Shown in pieces: positions 16,578-24,136 of a stretch of DNA of 64,000 bases. The stretch is from an uncultured Bacteroidales bacterium. Lineage in GTDB: Bacteria; Bacteroidota; Bacteroidia; Bacteroidales; UBA932. The translations under genes were made by a program, and so were the position numbers. Where the stretch lies: the NCBI GenBank assembly GCA_949297365.1, contig CASFSL010000001.1, forward strand, positions 1-64,000, in the 5' to 3' direction. The stretch's first letter is position 1, and each line of letters begins with the position of its first letter. The notes under the pieces were generated by a model. The model was not told the origin of the DNA and made no database searches. It was given only the letters and a program-made list of their open reading frames with translations.

Positions 16578-17927
16578 ATGAGCAATATCAGGAGAAGCAG
16601 GGCGGAGTGGATCCGGCGCTACTTGAGTTTCGTGGTGATCCTGTTCGTTATCGCATTCGGTACATCCCTGTCCATCAGGGCCAATCTCGGTTCGTCGCCT
16701 ATCTCGGCGCCTCCGTACGTGCTGTCGCTGGTGCCCGGGATGAGTCTGACCATGGGACAGCTGACGATATGTATGCACGTGTTCTTTATCCTGTCCCAGA
16801 TACTGCTGCTGCGCAAGGATTTCGAGAAACGGCAGCTGACACAGATTCTCGTCTCGTTTCTCTTCGGGCTGTACACCGATGTGACCATGTGGCTGACCGG
16901 TTTCCTGCAGGTGCCTTTCGACATCAATCCGGCGGTGGGGTATCCGCTTAGGTTCGCGGAACTGCTGCTCGGCGGTGCCATTCTGGCCTTCGGTATCGCC
17001 TGCGAGGTACGCTGCGACTCGCTGATGCTGGCCGGTGAGGGATTTCCGCTGGCGATAGCGAAGTTCCTGAAGAAGGATTTCGGAAAGGTAAAGATTTGTA
17101 CCGACACATTTTTGGTGTCCGTCGGCGTGGTGTTCATGTTCGTGTTCTTCGGGCACTGGGACTGGAAGATGATCGGGCCGGGTACCCTCGTGTCGATGTT
17201 CTATGTGGGCTTTATGGTACGGGTGTTCTCGCCCCGGATCGGATGGCTGGACCGGATATTCATTCCACGGTCCGAGCGTGCGGCCAGGGCTTCCGCTCAG
17301 GCTCAGCAAGCAGCCCTTTGGGCTTCTCACCGCGTGATTACCATTGCCCGTACATACGGCAGCGGTGGCAATGAGGTGGGCGAGAAAGTGGCCCGCCGTC
17401 TGGGCTGCCCCTGTTACAGCCGCCAGATTATAGACAGGACCGCTGAGCAGATGGGACGCACACCTGAGTTTGTGGCCGAGAACGAGCAGAATATATCCAC
17501 CGGCAAACTCTGGGAGATGATTTTCGAGGACAGCGGCATACCTGTTTCGATGAACCCGTCGAAGGATGACGCTATCTATGTCAGTCAGAGCCGGACGATA
17601 CGGGAGCTGGCCCATCACGGCCCGTGCGTTATCATCGGGCGTCTCGGCAACTGGATTCTCCGGGACAATCCTCATGTCCTCCGTGTCTTCGTCACTTCCG
17701 GCCCTGACTCGGCCGCTGTTCGTGTCGCTTCCCGGTTCAATATCTCCGGGGAAGAGGCTGCACGGAAAGTCGAGCGGGTCAATACCGGCCGTGCCAACCA
17801 CTACCGACGCTACACAGGCCGCCAGTGGACCGACATCGGCGAATACGACTTGGTGGTCAACACTGACCGCATGGGCATCGACGGAGCGGTCGACACCATT
17901 CTCCGCGCCTCCAAGGACCTTAAATAG
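16578..17927 (+). CDS. YczE/YitT-type membrane domain fused to a cytidylate kinase-like domain (449 aa)
   Basis: Residues 1-230 are an integral membrane unit with about six helices (YLSFVVILFVIAFGTSLSIR, then ANLGSSPISAPPYVLSL, the YczE/DUF6198 hallmark). Residues about 250-449 form a P-loop kinase of the cytidylate kinase-like family: ITIARTYGSGGNEVGEKVAR contains the glycine-rich loop, and VIIGRLGNWIL plus RVFVTSGPDSAAVRV follow. This family is separate from the Cmk proteins that phosphorylate CMP, so its substrate is unknown. The frame is open upstream as far as 15348, but that part is antisense to the GNAT-OGT gene; the start at 16578 is set by the promoter and by the start of the membrane domain. 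Confidence 0.85.
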   Translation: MSNIRRSRAEWIRRYLSFVVILFVIAFGTSLSIRANLGSSPISAPPYVLSLVPGMSLTMGQLTICMHVFFILSQILLLRKDFEKRQLTQILVSFLFGLYTDVTMWLTGFLQVPFDINPAVGYPLRFAELLLGGAILAFGIACEVRCDSLMLAGEGFPLAIAKFLKKDFGKVKICTDTFLVSVGVVFMFVFFGHWDWKMIGPGTLVSMFYVGFMVRVFSPRIGWLDRIFIPRSERAARASAQAQQAALWASHRVITIARTYGSGGNEVGEKVARRLGCPCYSRQIIDRTAEQMGRTPEFVAENEQNISTGKLWEMIFEDSGIPVSMNPSKDDAIYVSQSRTIRELAHHGPCVIIGRLGNWILRDNPHVLRVFVTSGPDSAAVRVASRFNISGEEAARKVERVNTGRANHYRRYTGRQWTDIGEYDLVVNTDRMGIDGAVDTILRASKDLK

Positions 17928-18030
17928 CAGGGCGGCTGCTTCCTGTCCGGTCTGCCCTGTTTCCGCCTATTTGGCCTGTTTCGGTTTGTTCCGTCGCTTT
18001 TTGTCTGCTTGGTTTGCCTGCTTGGTTGCC

Positions 18031-18081
18031 TGCCCCTTTGCCACAACGGCAGCATTTCCCGCGATTCGGTGCCGTTGCGGA
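18031..18081. repeat. 51-bp repeat, copy 1
   Basis: From TGCCCCTTTG to GCCGTTGCGGA; identical to copy 2 apart from one base. Inside are inverted arms CCACAACGGCA (18041-18051) and TGCCGTTGCGG (18070-18080), so each copy can form a hairpin. It lies in the non-coding stretch after the membrane-kinase gene, which otherwise shows no gene. Confidence 0.75.
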
Positions 18082-18135
18082 GTGTCCTTTCCCGCTGCAC
18101 CCTTTCTACAGGCCTTCTGGACGGCATTGCCATTC

Positions 18136-18186
18136 TGCCCTTTTGCCACAACGGCAGCATTTCCCGCGATTCGGTGCCGTTGCGGA
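18136..18186. repeat. 51-bp repeat, copy 2
   Basis: Second copy, 105 bp after the first. The last 45 bp (18142-18186) are identical to 18037-18081, including both hairpin arms. The 54 bp between the copies show no clear gene. Confidence 0.75.
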
Positions 18187-18466
18187 AAGCATAGATGCGA
18201 TCTGTTTTCGTAAGGATTGCGTAATGCCCTGTTTGTTAAGTATATGCTCCATGCTGAGCATAACAGATACTACCCATAAACATTGCTTTTTGTATATAAA
18301 CCCCTTGTATCTGTTTTTGCAATTATGTCACGACAGGTTGATAATCAGTGTAATATGACTTTATGCGAAAAACAGATAGAGGTTTGTTTAGAGACGGCAG
18401 GCGTATTTCCGTCGTTCAGTTCCACTGCTGTGGATTATTATGATCCGGTACCGACTTCTCTGGAGC
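18187..18466. other. Non-coding stretch, no feature recognised
   Basis: A 280-bp AT-richer gap between the repeat pair and the RhuM gene. A 67-codon frame at 18283-18486 exists, but it has no recognisable domain and runs into the 3' end of the RhuM gene on the other strand. I see no convincing promoter or terminator. Confidence 0.4.
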
Positions 18467-19330
18467 CTAAGCATCGGGAACGGTAGTCTGGATCCATTCA
18501 AAAATAACGGATGCCGGAATATCGAGTTTCGAAAAAGCGAAGAGTTTCTTGCCCAGATCTTTGAGGGATGCGCCTATGTGGTAGACTTCTGAGCCGTCGA
18601 TGATCAGGAAACGGTCATGGGACTTCGTGCAGGTTCGTATCTCGACGGGTGGATACTGCGAGTTGAACCGGTCTATGTCCAGCCGGAGCGGAGGGCTTAT
18701 GTGCCCGGTGTAGACGGTGGCTGAGACGTCCCCGTCCCTTTTGCTGAGCATCAGCAGGACTGACTCGTCGATGTAATTGTCGATAAGAATTATGGACTGC
18801 CTGGCAGAGCGTATTATTAGGTCTGTAGCGAACTTATAGGCATCGAATATCTGTCCGTTGAAGAAGATGCCCTCGACCGGTGGCAGGGATGTCCGCACGA
18901 AGAAATCTATTTTCTTAGAGTGTTCGGCTACGGTATGCTCCAGTTCAGTAAGTCGATGATTTACGGAGTTGTTTTGCAGCAGATATTCCTTCAGCACTTT
19001 ATTTGCCCATTGACGGAACTGAGTACCTCTTATGGATTTTACCCTGTAACCTACAGAAATAATGACATCAAGATTGTAAAACTTCTGCACTCTTTGAATT
19101 TTTCGTTTACCTTCTATTCGAACTTGTAAATAATCCTTACAAGTTGACAGTTTCTCCAGTTCGTGCTCTTTATAAATACTTCGAATGTGTATTGTAATGT
19201 TCTGAGGAGTTGTCTGAAATAACTCTGCCATCTGCGCCTGTGTCAGCCATACGGTCTCATCTTCCATGCGCACCTCCAGCCTCACCTCCTCGTCCGGCTG
19301 GTACATTATGATCTCTCCCTTGTTTTCCAT
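18467..19330 (-). CDS. RhuM-family protein with PLD-like C-terminal part (287 aa)
   Basis: The N-terminal 110 residues match the RhuM (virulence-associated) family: VRLEVRMEDETVWLTQAQMA, ELFQTTPQNITIHI and YNLDVIISVGYRVKS. RhuM proteins are DNA-binding-like and common on islands. The C-terminal half (about 150-287) has FDAYKFATDLIIRSARQSII and HDRFLIIDGSEVYHIGASLK, resembling a phospholipase D-type HKD motif but with Arg where Lys is expected (H-x-R-x4-D). It may thus be a nuclease-like or inactive PLD domain. Single gene on the minus strand in an accessory region. Confidence 0.8.
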   Translation of the reverse strand: MENKGEIIMYQPDEEVRLEVRMEDETVWLTQAQMAELFQTTPQNITIHIRSIYKEHELEKLSTCKDYLQVRIEGKRKIQRVQKFYNLDVIISVGYRVKSIRGTQFRQWANKVLKEYLLQNNSVNHRLTELEHTVAEHSKKIDFFVRTSLPPVEGIFFNGQIFDAYKFATDLIIRSARQSIILIDNYIDESVLLMLSKRDGDVSATVYTGHISPPLRLDIDRFNSQYPPVEIRTCTKSHDRFLIIDGSEVYHIGASLKDLGKKLFAFSKLDIPASVIFEWIQTTVPDA

Positions 19331-19378
19331 GTGCGAATTTAGGAAGATGTTACGGGATTATCCATACTCGAAACGGAT

Positions 19379-19406
19379 ATAAACGGCTATAATCGTTTAT
19401 AATCGG
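19379..19406. promoter_or_regulatory. Short repeats upstream of the RhuM gene
   Basis: ATAAACG (19379-19385) is followed by its inverse CGTTTAT (19394-19400), interleaved with two direct copies of TATAATCG (19388-19395, 19398-19405). The cluster lies about 50 bp upstream of the minus-strand RhuM start and could be an operator. Confidence 0.35.
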
Positions 19407-19483
19407 TTAGCCGAGAATTAAATCCAGGTAATTCAGGCACATTTATCAGTGATGCGGGTAGCCGTAGGTAAGTTTGGAAGTGC

Positions 19484-19491
19484 TATTTTTG
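19484..19491 (+). promoter_or_regulatory. -7 box of the DUF362 gene
   Basis: TATTTTTG matches TAnnTTTG and lies inside the longest open frame, so the start codon must be the ATG at 19527. Confidence 0.55.
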
Positions 19492-19526
19492 CAGTGTATT
19501 CTGGTGAAATGTTTAAAATACAAGAT

Positions 19527-20606
19527 ATGAAACGCGCAATGATTACAGCTATGATGGCGGGCGTGCTGGCGGCAGGGTCGGCGGCATGTGCCCAGAACGC
19601 TCAGAAGGCTGAGCCCGTGCCCGGCAAGGACGGCAACAAATATGTGCCCTATGAGGAGCGTACCGGCAACGAGTCGATTGTTTATTTTACCCGCGACCTC
19701 AGCCCTGAGGGACTGAGGAAGGCTTACGAGGCGGTATGCGGAGACATCGTGGGCCGTGTGGCCGTGAAACTGCATACCGGCGAGCAGAACGGCCCTAACA
19801 TTATCCCGAGCTCCTGGGTGAAGGAGCTGATTGAAAAAGATATACCCGACGCTACTATTGTCGAGACAAACACCTACTACACAGGCGACCGCTACACCAC
19901 CGAGCAGCACCGCAGGACGCTGGAAGTCAACGGATGGACCTTCTGCCCCGTGGACATCATGGACGAGGAGGACACCCTGACCCTGCCCGTTAGGGGCGGC
20001 AAGTGGTTTGACCGCATGTCGATGGGCAGCCACATCACCGACTACAACTCAATGGTCGTTCTCACCCATTTCAAGGGACATTCCAAGGGTGGTTTCGGCG
20101 GCAGCAGCAAGAACATCGGCATCGGCTGCGCTGACGGCCGCATAGGCAAGGCCTGGATCCACACCACTCCCGGCCAGAACGACCAGTGGGATATCTCCGA
20201 AGAGGAGTTCATGGAGCGCATGACCGAGTCAAGCAAGGCGATAACGGACTATTTCGGCAAGCACATAACGTATGTCAATGTGATGCGCAACATGTCCGTC
20301 TCCTGCGACTGCGAGGGTGTGGCCGCCGAGCCGGTAGTTACTCCCAACGTGGGTATCCTCGCCTCGACCGACATCCTGGCCATCGACCAGGCCTGCGTGG
20401 ATATGGTCTACGCCATGACGGAAGAGGAGCACCACGCCCTGGTGGAGCGCATCGAGTCCCGTCACGGCCTGCGGCAGCTCTCCTACATGAAGGAGCTCGG
20501 CATGGGCAATGACCGCTACATCATCATCGACCTGGACAACGGCGGCCGGCGCATCACCGTCGGGGAGGCCGTCAAGGACCTGAAGCCCTTCGTCGCAGAG
20601 CAGTAG
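19527..20606 (+). CDS. Exported DUF362-domain protein (359 aa)
   Basis: A secreted or lipid-anchored protein (signal MKRAMITAMMAGVLAAGSAAC) with a DUF362 domain. The family core reads VAVKLHTGEQNGPN, then VVLTHFKGHSKGGFGGSSKN and IGIGCADGRIGK, a conserved Lys/Gly-rich segment. ILASTDILAIDQACVDMVY matches the family's last conserved block. Many DUF362 proteins carry an extra 4Fe-4S ferredoxin domain; this one does not. Biochemical role unknown. The ATG at 19527 is chosen from the promoter and signal peptide. The last 22 codons are repeated in degenerate form 1.07 kb downstream (21611-21682). Confidence 0.8.
   Translation: MKRAMITAMMAGVLAAGSAACAQNAQKAEPVPGKDGNKYVPYEERTGNESIVYFTRDLSPEGLRKAYEAVCGDIVGRVAVKLHTGEQNGPNIIPSSWVKELIEKDIPDATIVETNTYYTGDRYTTEQHRRTLEVNGWTFCPVDIMDEEDTLTLPVRGGKWFDRMSMGSHITDYNSMVVLTHFKGHSKGGFGGSSKNIGIGCADGRIGKAWIHTTPGQNDQWDISEEEFMERMTESSKAITDYFGKHITYVNVMRNMSVSCDCEGVAAEPVVTPNVGILASTDILAIDQACVDMVYAMTEEEHHALVERIESRHGLRQLSYMKELGMGNDRYIIIDLDNGGRRITVGEAVKDLKPFVAEQ
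20535..20600 (+). repeat. 3' end of the DUF362 gene, copy A of a direct repeat
   Basis: This 66-bp segment (DNGGRRITVGEAVKDLKPFV coding) recurs at 21611-21673 with a 3-bp deletion and a few substitutions. Together the two copies flank the three-gene DUF3791/DUF3990 cassette. Confidence 0.7.
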
Positions 20607-20674
20607 TTTATACAGGAACAGTATAGATTTAGATAAGTGCAGTAACGTGCAAAAAGTTAAAAGTGACGGTTTTA

Positions 20675-20905
20675 TCAGGAAATCTTGCCTGAAGTGAGTT
20701 CGTTTTGAAGATAGTCGTAGATGTATCCGGCACTTTGGAAATAAAGTCCGGTAGCAGGATCTGAAAGACGCTCAAAGGTGTCGGAGTTGTAGAGGGTTGT
20801 CAATGCTTCCTGCATACTGTAGCCCCAGTTCTCCATAAGCATCTGGGTCAACTCTACCGTCAATGCCTCCTGCAAATGCTCTATCTGTCTACTGTTCAGT
20901 CTCAT
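20675..20905 (-). CDS. Small DUF3791-like protein (76 aa)
   Basis: Third gene of a minus-strand cassette. The sequence (LTQMLMENWGYSMQEALTTL then FERLSDPATGLYFQSAGYIY) resembles the short helical proteins of the DUF3791 family that accompany DUF3990 genes. It overlaps the DUF3990 gene by 4 bp (ATGA), so it is translationally coupled. No catalytic motif is seen. By analogy with toxin-antitoxin-like sets, this or the first small gene may be an antidote or adaptor; this is an inference. Confidence 0.6.
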   Translation of the reverse strand: MRLNSRQIEHLQEALTVELTQMLMENWGYSMQEALTTLYNSDTFERLSDPATGLYFQSAGYIYDYLQNELTSGKIS

Positions 20906-21309
20906 ATTCTGCTTAAATAGGATAATGCCCTGTCTGTTCCGAAGAAATACTGGATAGTCAGTCCTTTGGCGTACCGCAGTTCTTCGACTAATTGTCTCAT
21001 CGTGATAATACCGTCGGTATATCTTCTGAGCTGAAATGTCACACCGTCATCGGCAATAGGGCCGACCACAATATCATAGTCATGCACAGGCTGTGGTTGA
21101 TGACGGTCCCTGTTCTTCAATACAAATTCCGCCCATTCCTCACAGTAGTCGTCAAACCGTTTTATCTTTAATCCGTCAGCAATGGCATCATCCTCGTTCC
21201 ATTCAAAAACGGTTACCGAAGGGCTTCCTTGTTTCAACAAGTCTACGACTTGGGCAGCTCTATTGTCACATTTGATCCGTGATACAGTCTCATGCCAATC
21301 GCCCTCCAT
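20902..21309 (-). CDS. DUF3990-family protein, N-terminally short (135 aa)
   Basis: Conserved DUF3990 blocks are visible: KRFDDYCEEWAEFVLKNRD (about residues 50-68), YDIVVGPIADDGVTFQLRRY (78-97) and YAKGLTIQYFFGTDRALSYL (113-132). Families of this type are thought to share the ADP-ribosyltransferase fold and normally begin with an HGS...DFGxGFYLT region. That region is absent here: the protein opens directly with MEGDWHETVSRIKCDNRAAQ. The upstream DUF3791 gene overlaps its start by 20 bp, so no room is left for the missing part. It is probably a truncated, possibly inactive, member. Confidence 0.65.
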   Translation of the reverse strand: MEGDWHETVSRIKCDNRAAQVVDLLKQGSPSVTVFEWNEDDAIADGLKIKRFDDYCEEWAEFVLKNRDRHQPQPVHDYDIVVGPIADDGVTFQLRRYTDGIITMRQLVEELRYAKGLTIQYFFGTDRALSYLSRI

Positions 21310-21514
21310 TACGACTGCATACCAGGACGAGGTCGCTGATAGTGTCCTCGAAGGACTGGGTATGCATCACATTGTAGTGAGTGAAAAAGAAATCAAGTCC
21401 CTTGAAACGCTGCAAATAGTTGTATGCCTGCTTTTTGCTCAGATTAAAAGCAGCGGCGAAGTCGGCTATCAGCGCAACTGTATACTCCAGTTTATTTTTC
21501 TCAGTACGGGACAT
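21290..21514 (-). CDS. DUF3791-family protein (74 aa)
   Basis: Typical DUF3791 sequence: YTVALIADFAAAFNLSKKQA, YNYLQRFKGLDFFFTHYNVM, HTQSFEDTISDLVLVC and a final GG. These short helical proteins nearly always precede DUF3990 genes in Bacteroidales and Firmicutes. The longest frame starts at a GTG (21529) inside the -7 box; the ATG at 21514 is the better start. It is the first gene of the cassette and overlaps the DUF3990 start by 20 bp. Function unknown. Confidence 0.75.
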   Translation of the reverse strand: MSRTEKNKLEYTVALIADFAAAFNLSKKQAYNYLQRFKGLDFFFTHYNVMHTQSFEDTISDLVLVCSRNGGRLA

Positions 21515-21528
21515 ATCGTCATTTTCCA

Positions 21529-21536
21529 CAAAAATA
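21529..21536 (-). promoter_or_regulatory. -7 box of the DUF3791/DUF3990 cassette
   Basis: The minus strand reads TATTTTTG (TAnnTTTG), 14 bp before the ATG at 21514. Confidence 0.5.
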
Positions 21537-21610
21537 AGAATAAATCGGATATCATAAGTTTACCTCTGGCGGGAAAAGGTGCAAATAAATAAAATGTAGC
21601 AGCTCCAGAT

Positions 21611-21682
21611 GACAACGGTGGGCGCATCACCGTCAGGGAGGCCGTCAAGGACCTGAAGCCCTTCGTCGCGGAGCATAAATAA
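21611..21682 (+). pseudogene. Second, orphan copy of the DUF362 gene 3' end
   Basis: The frame reads DNGGRITVREAVKDLKPFVA then EHK and TAA, against DNGGRRITVGEAVKDLKPFV at the true gene end. It has no upstream DUF362 sequence. It is either a leftover of a second DUF362 gene or the product of an insertion that duplicated the gene end. Confidence 0.75.
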
Positions 21683-21705
21683 TTTTGAGAATCGAATATT
21701 TTATG

Positions 21706-21728
21706 TAAATTTGGAGTTGAACTCCAAA
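21706..21728. promoter_or_regulatory. Promoter with overlapping palindrome, second DUF4143 gene
   Basis: The -7 box TAAATTTG (21706-21713) overlaps a perfect palindrome TTTGGAGTT-G-AACTCCAAA (21710-21728). A protein bound there would cover the transcription start, so this is a repressor-type operator. The ATG is at 21746. Confidence 0.65.
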
Positions 21729-21745
21729 AATGCATAAATTTTCGT

Positions 21746-22903
21746 ATGAACTACATTAACAGGACAATGGAAGCCTTGCTGCTGGAGGCTTCAAAATATT
21801 TTTCAGTATTGGCAGTGACCGGGCCGAGGCAGTCAGGTAAAAGTACATTGCTGGGGCATCTGTTCCCGGAAGCTGTCAGGTACTCGATGAAGGATGTTAA
21901 TGTCCGTGAGTTCGCTGAGAATGATCCGATAGCATTCCTGAACTCTACCAAAGATGTCATGTTTATTGACGAGGTGCAGAAAGTTCCTGAACTGTTTGAA
22001 TATATTCAAGGAATTGTGGATGCTGACCCGGACAGGAAGTTTTTATTGTCAGGCAGTTCCAATTTCGAAATAATGAAATCTGTTTCCGAGTCACTGGCCG
22101 GCAGAGCCGGAGTATATGAACTGTTGCCACTGTCTTTGACAGAAGCCGGAGACATCGGCTTCGCCAAGGGGCTTGATGAGTTCCTGTTCGACGGACTGTT
22201 TCCGGCTGTGTGTTCAGAAAAGAGCGTCGCCAAGTTCTTTTATCCTTCTTATGTCAGGACCTATCTGGAGAAAGATGTCAGAGATCTGATGAATGTAAAG
22301 GACATGATGCAGTTTACAAGATTCATGAAGTTGTGTGCGGCCCGTGTCGGTTCGATTCTGAATGTCTCTGAGATATGTTCGGAACTCGGCGTGGACAATA
22401 AGACAGCGACATCCTGGCTTTCAGTTCTTACTGCCTCCTATGTCGTATATCTGCTTCCTCCATACTTTGAGAACATATCCAAGCGCTTGATAAAAAGCCC
22501 TAAACTGTATTTTACGGATCCTGGCCTCGCGGCATATCTGCTGGATATAGAGAGCCCGGAACAGTTGTCAAGGGACAAGATGCGGGGAAAAATATTCGAA
22601 AACTATGTCGTAATGGAGGCAGTGAAGCACCGTATGAATGCCGGCAGGGAGGGCGGAGTGTATTTTTACCGTGACTCAAATGGCAATGAAGTGGATTTGT
22701 TGTTGAAAGAGGAGGGCCGTATACAGGCCTTTGAAATAAAGTCATCGATGACTTACACTAAAGATTTTGAGAAGACGCTCAGGAATCTGCCTTCCTGGTT
22801 GAATACGCCGGTAGAGCGCAGGGCTGTTGTCTATGCAGGGGATTTTGAGAATACGGCCGGAGAAATAAATATAATCAACTATCGGAATTTAAGTTTCATA
22901 TAG
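21746..22903 (+). CDS. AAA ATPase with DUF4143 domain, second copy (385 aa)
   Basis: Same family as the gene at 6214 but diverged. Walker A is GPRQSGKSTLLGHL (about residues 28-41) and Walker B is VMFIDEVQKVPELF (about 72-85). LLSGSSNFEIMKSVSESLAG holds the sensor region. The DUF4143 part ends with NEVDLLLKEEGRIQAFEIKS, fitting the D...E-x-K pattern of PD-(D/E)xK folds. It is an orphan gene next to the DUF362 gene fragment. Its operator is a palindrome over the -7 box, unlike the direct-repeat array of the first copy. Role unknown. Confidence 0.85.
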   Translation: MNYINRTMEALLLEASKYFSVLAVTGPRQSGKSTLLGHLFPEAVRYSMKDVNVREFAENDPIAFLNSTKDVMFIDEVQKVPELFEYIQGIVDADPDRKFLLSGSSNFEIMKSVSESLAGRAGVYELLPLSLTEAGDIGFAKGLDEFLFDGLFPAVCSEKSVAKFFYPSYVRTYLEKDVRDLMNVKDMMQFTRFMKLCAARVGSILNVSEICSELGVDNKTATSWLSVLTASYVVYLLPPYFENISKRLIKSPKLYFTDPGLAAYLLDIESPEQLSRDKMRGKIFENYVVMEAVKHRMNAGREGGVYFYRDSNGNEVDLLLKEEGRIQAFEIKSSMTYTKDFEKTLRNLPSWLNTPVERRAVVYAGDFENTAGEINIINYRNLSFI

Positions 22904-22915
22904 TATATTCGCGGC

Positions 22916-23602
22916 ATGAAAAAAGCGGATATAGTATTTGTGTGCGCGGTGGTGGCGGTGTTCCTGCCCTTCGTGCTTTCGGAGCCTGTCTACGAGGCCT
23001 ATAAGAGTTTCAATGCCGCTCACGGGATGATCGTGAGCTTCATCAAGTTCGCTGTGCTCTCGACCGCCGGCGAGATGCTGGGAGCGCGTATCACCACCGG
23101 ACATTACTACTACAAAGGCTTCGGCCTGATATCCAAGATGCTCGTCTGGGGCATCCTCGGCATGGGCATCAACATGGCGATGATCATCTTCTCGTCCGGC
23201 ACTCCGGCATTCCTGGAGTACATGGGACTGACCGGCGCCACGGAGTTCCTCGCCGGGCCGATGTGCTGGCAGAAGGTGCTGGTGGCCTTCTGCGTCTCGG
23301 TGGCCATGAACTCGATATTCGCTCCGGTATTCATGACCCTGCACAAGATATGCGACATCCATATAGCGGATTACAACGGCTCGGCGCTGGCCCTGATCAG
23401 GCCCTGGAAGATGGGCGAGCTCTTCTGCCGCGTCAACTGGAAGGCCCAGTGGGGCTTCGTCTTCAAGAAGACCATCCCCCTGTTCTGGTTCCCGGCCCAT
23501 ACGGTGACCTTCCTGCTGCCGCCCTCCGGCCGCGTTCTCTGCGCCGCCCTGCTCGGGGTCGCCCTCGGCGTGCTCCTGGCCCTGGCTGCCCGCAAAAAAT
23601 AA
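22916..23602 (+). CDS. Conserved integral membrane protein, Mpv17/PMP22-like (228 aa)
   Basis: Five or six hydrophobic helices: residues 5-22, 40-55, 70-95, 120-140 and 205-225. The C-terminal part (WGFVFKKTIPLFWFPAHTVT then FLLPPSGRVLCAALLGV) resembles the W...K..P.FW.P.H...F..P...R pattern of Mpv17/PMP22-type proteins, known from Bacteroidales as uncharacterised membrane proteins. It starts 12 bp after the ATPase gene stop. The lipoprotein and radical SAM genes follow 80 bp later in the same direction. No function is assigned. Confidence 0.6.
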   Translation: MKKADIVFVCAVVAVFLPFVLSEPVYEAYKSFNAAHGMIVSFIKFAVLSTAGEMLGARITTGHYYYKGFGLISKMLVWGILGMGINMAMIIFSSGTPAFLEYMGLTGATEFLAGPMCWQKVLVAFCVSVAMNSIFAPVFMTLHKICDIHIADYNGSALALIRPWKMGELFCRVNWKAQWGFVFKKTIPLFWFPAHTVTFLLPPSGRVLCAALLGVALGVLLALAARKK

Positions 23603-23681
23603 CCGAATTGTCGGGAAATATTTGGATTGGCAGGTTATTATGCTTACCTTGCACCTGCTTATTTTTAAAATTATAACAGTT

Positions 23682-24134
23682 ATGGGAAAGATTATCAAGT
23701 TTCTGCTTATCTGTCTTGGCTTTAAATCGTTGACAGCCTGCGATGTGGAGATATGGAACGGGACAATGGAGTATGGGACGCCATACGCGGAGTATGAGGT
23801 CAAGGGCAGGGTGTCGGATGCTGAAGGCACTCCTATACAGGGCGTCAGGGTAAGTATGGGCGAGTCGCAGAGCAGCCAATTGGATTCCGTGGCCGTCACC
23901 GATGCCGAAGGCCGTTTCCACGTCATTCACGGAACATTCCCGTTCAGGGACAATACTTTTGACATTCAGTTTACGGACATAGACGGAGAGGCCGGAGGCG
24001 GTCTCTTTGAGGAGCAGACCGTTACAGTCCAGGCCGAGATGGTTGAGGAGGGTGACGGCTGGGACGAGGGCGACTATGCCGTGAAAGAAGACGTGAATGT
24101 AACACTTGAGCTTAAAAAGGACAGCGAAGAGTAG
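23682..24134 (+). CDS. Radical SAM-associated putative lipoprotein (150 aa)
   Basis: A short exported lipoprotein (MGKIIKFLLICLGFKSLTAC, lipobox LTAC) with a carboxypeptidase-regulatory-like beta domain (YEVKGRVSDAEGTPIQGVRV, VAVTDAEGRFHV). It is followed by an acidic C-terminus. It belongs to the class of small lipoproteins that precede radical SAM/SPASM proteins in Bacteroidetes (TIGR04134-like). The next gene starts 2 bp after its stop. The longer in-frame start at 23622 is not used because the signal peptide begins at MGK. It may be the substrate or partner of the radical SAM enzyme. Confidence 0.75.
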   Translation: MGKIIKFLLICLGFKSLTACDVEIWNGTMEYGTPYAEYEVKGRVSDAEGTPIQGVRVSMGESQSSQLDSVAVTDAEGRFHVIHGTFPFRDNTFDIQFTDIDGEAGGGLFEEQTVTVQAEMVEEGDGWDEGDYAVKEDVNVTLELKKDSEE

Positions 24135-24136
24135 TC

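Noticed and set aside
18031..18186. CRISPR-like array
   Set aside because: Only two repeats 105 bp apart, with no regular spacers and no cas genes nearby.
18009..18358. Frames over the 51-bp repeats (for example KGRMAM-type on the minus strand)
   Set aside because: They arise only from translating the repeat and its hairpin; both strands give similar low-complexity frames.
18283..18486. 67-codon frame upstream of the RhuM stop
   Set aside because: It has no recognisable domain, no promoter and no ribosome site, and it overlaps the RhuM gene 3' end.
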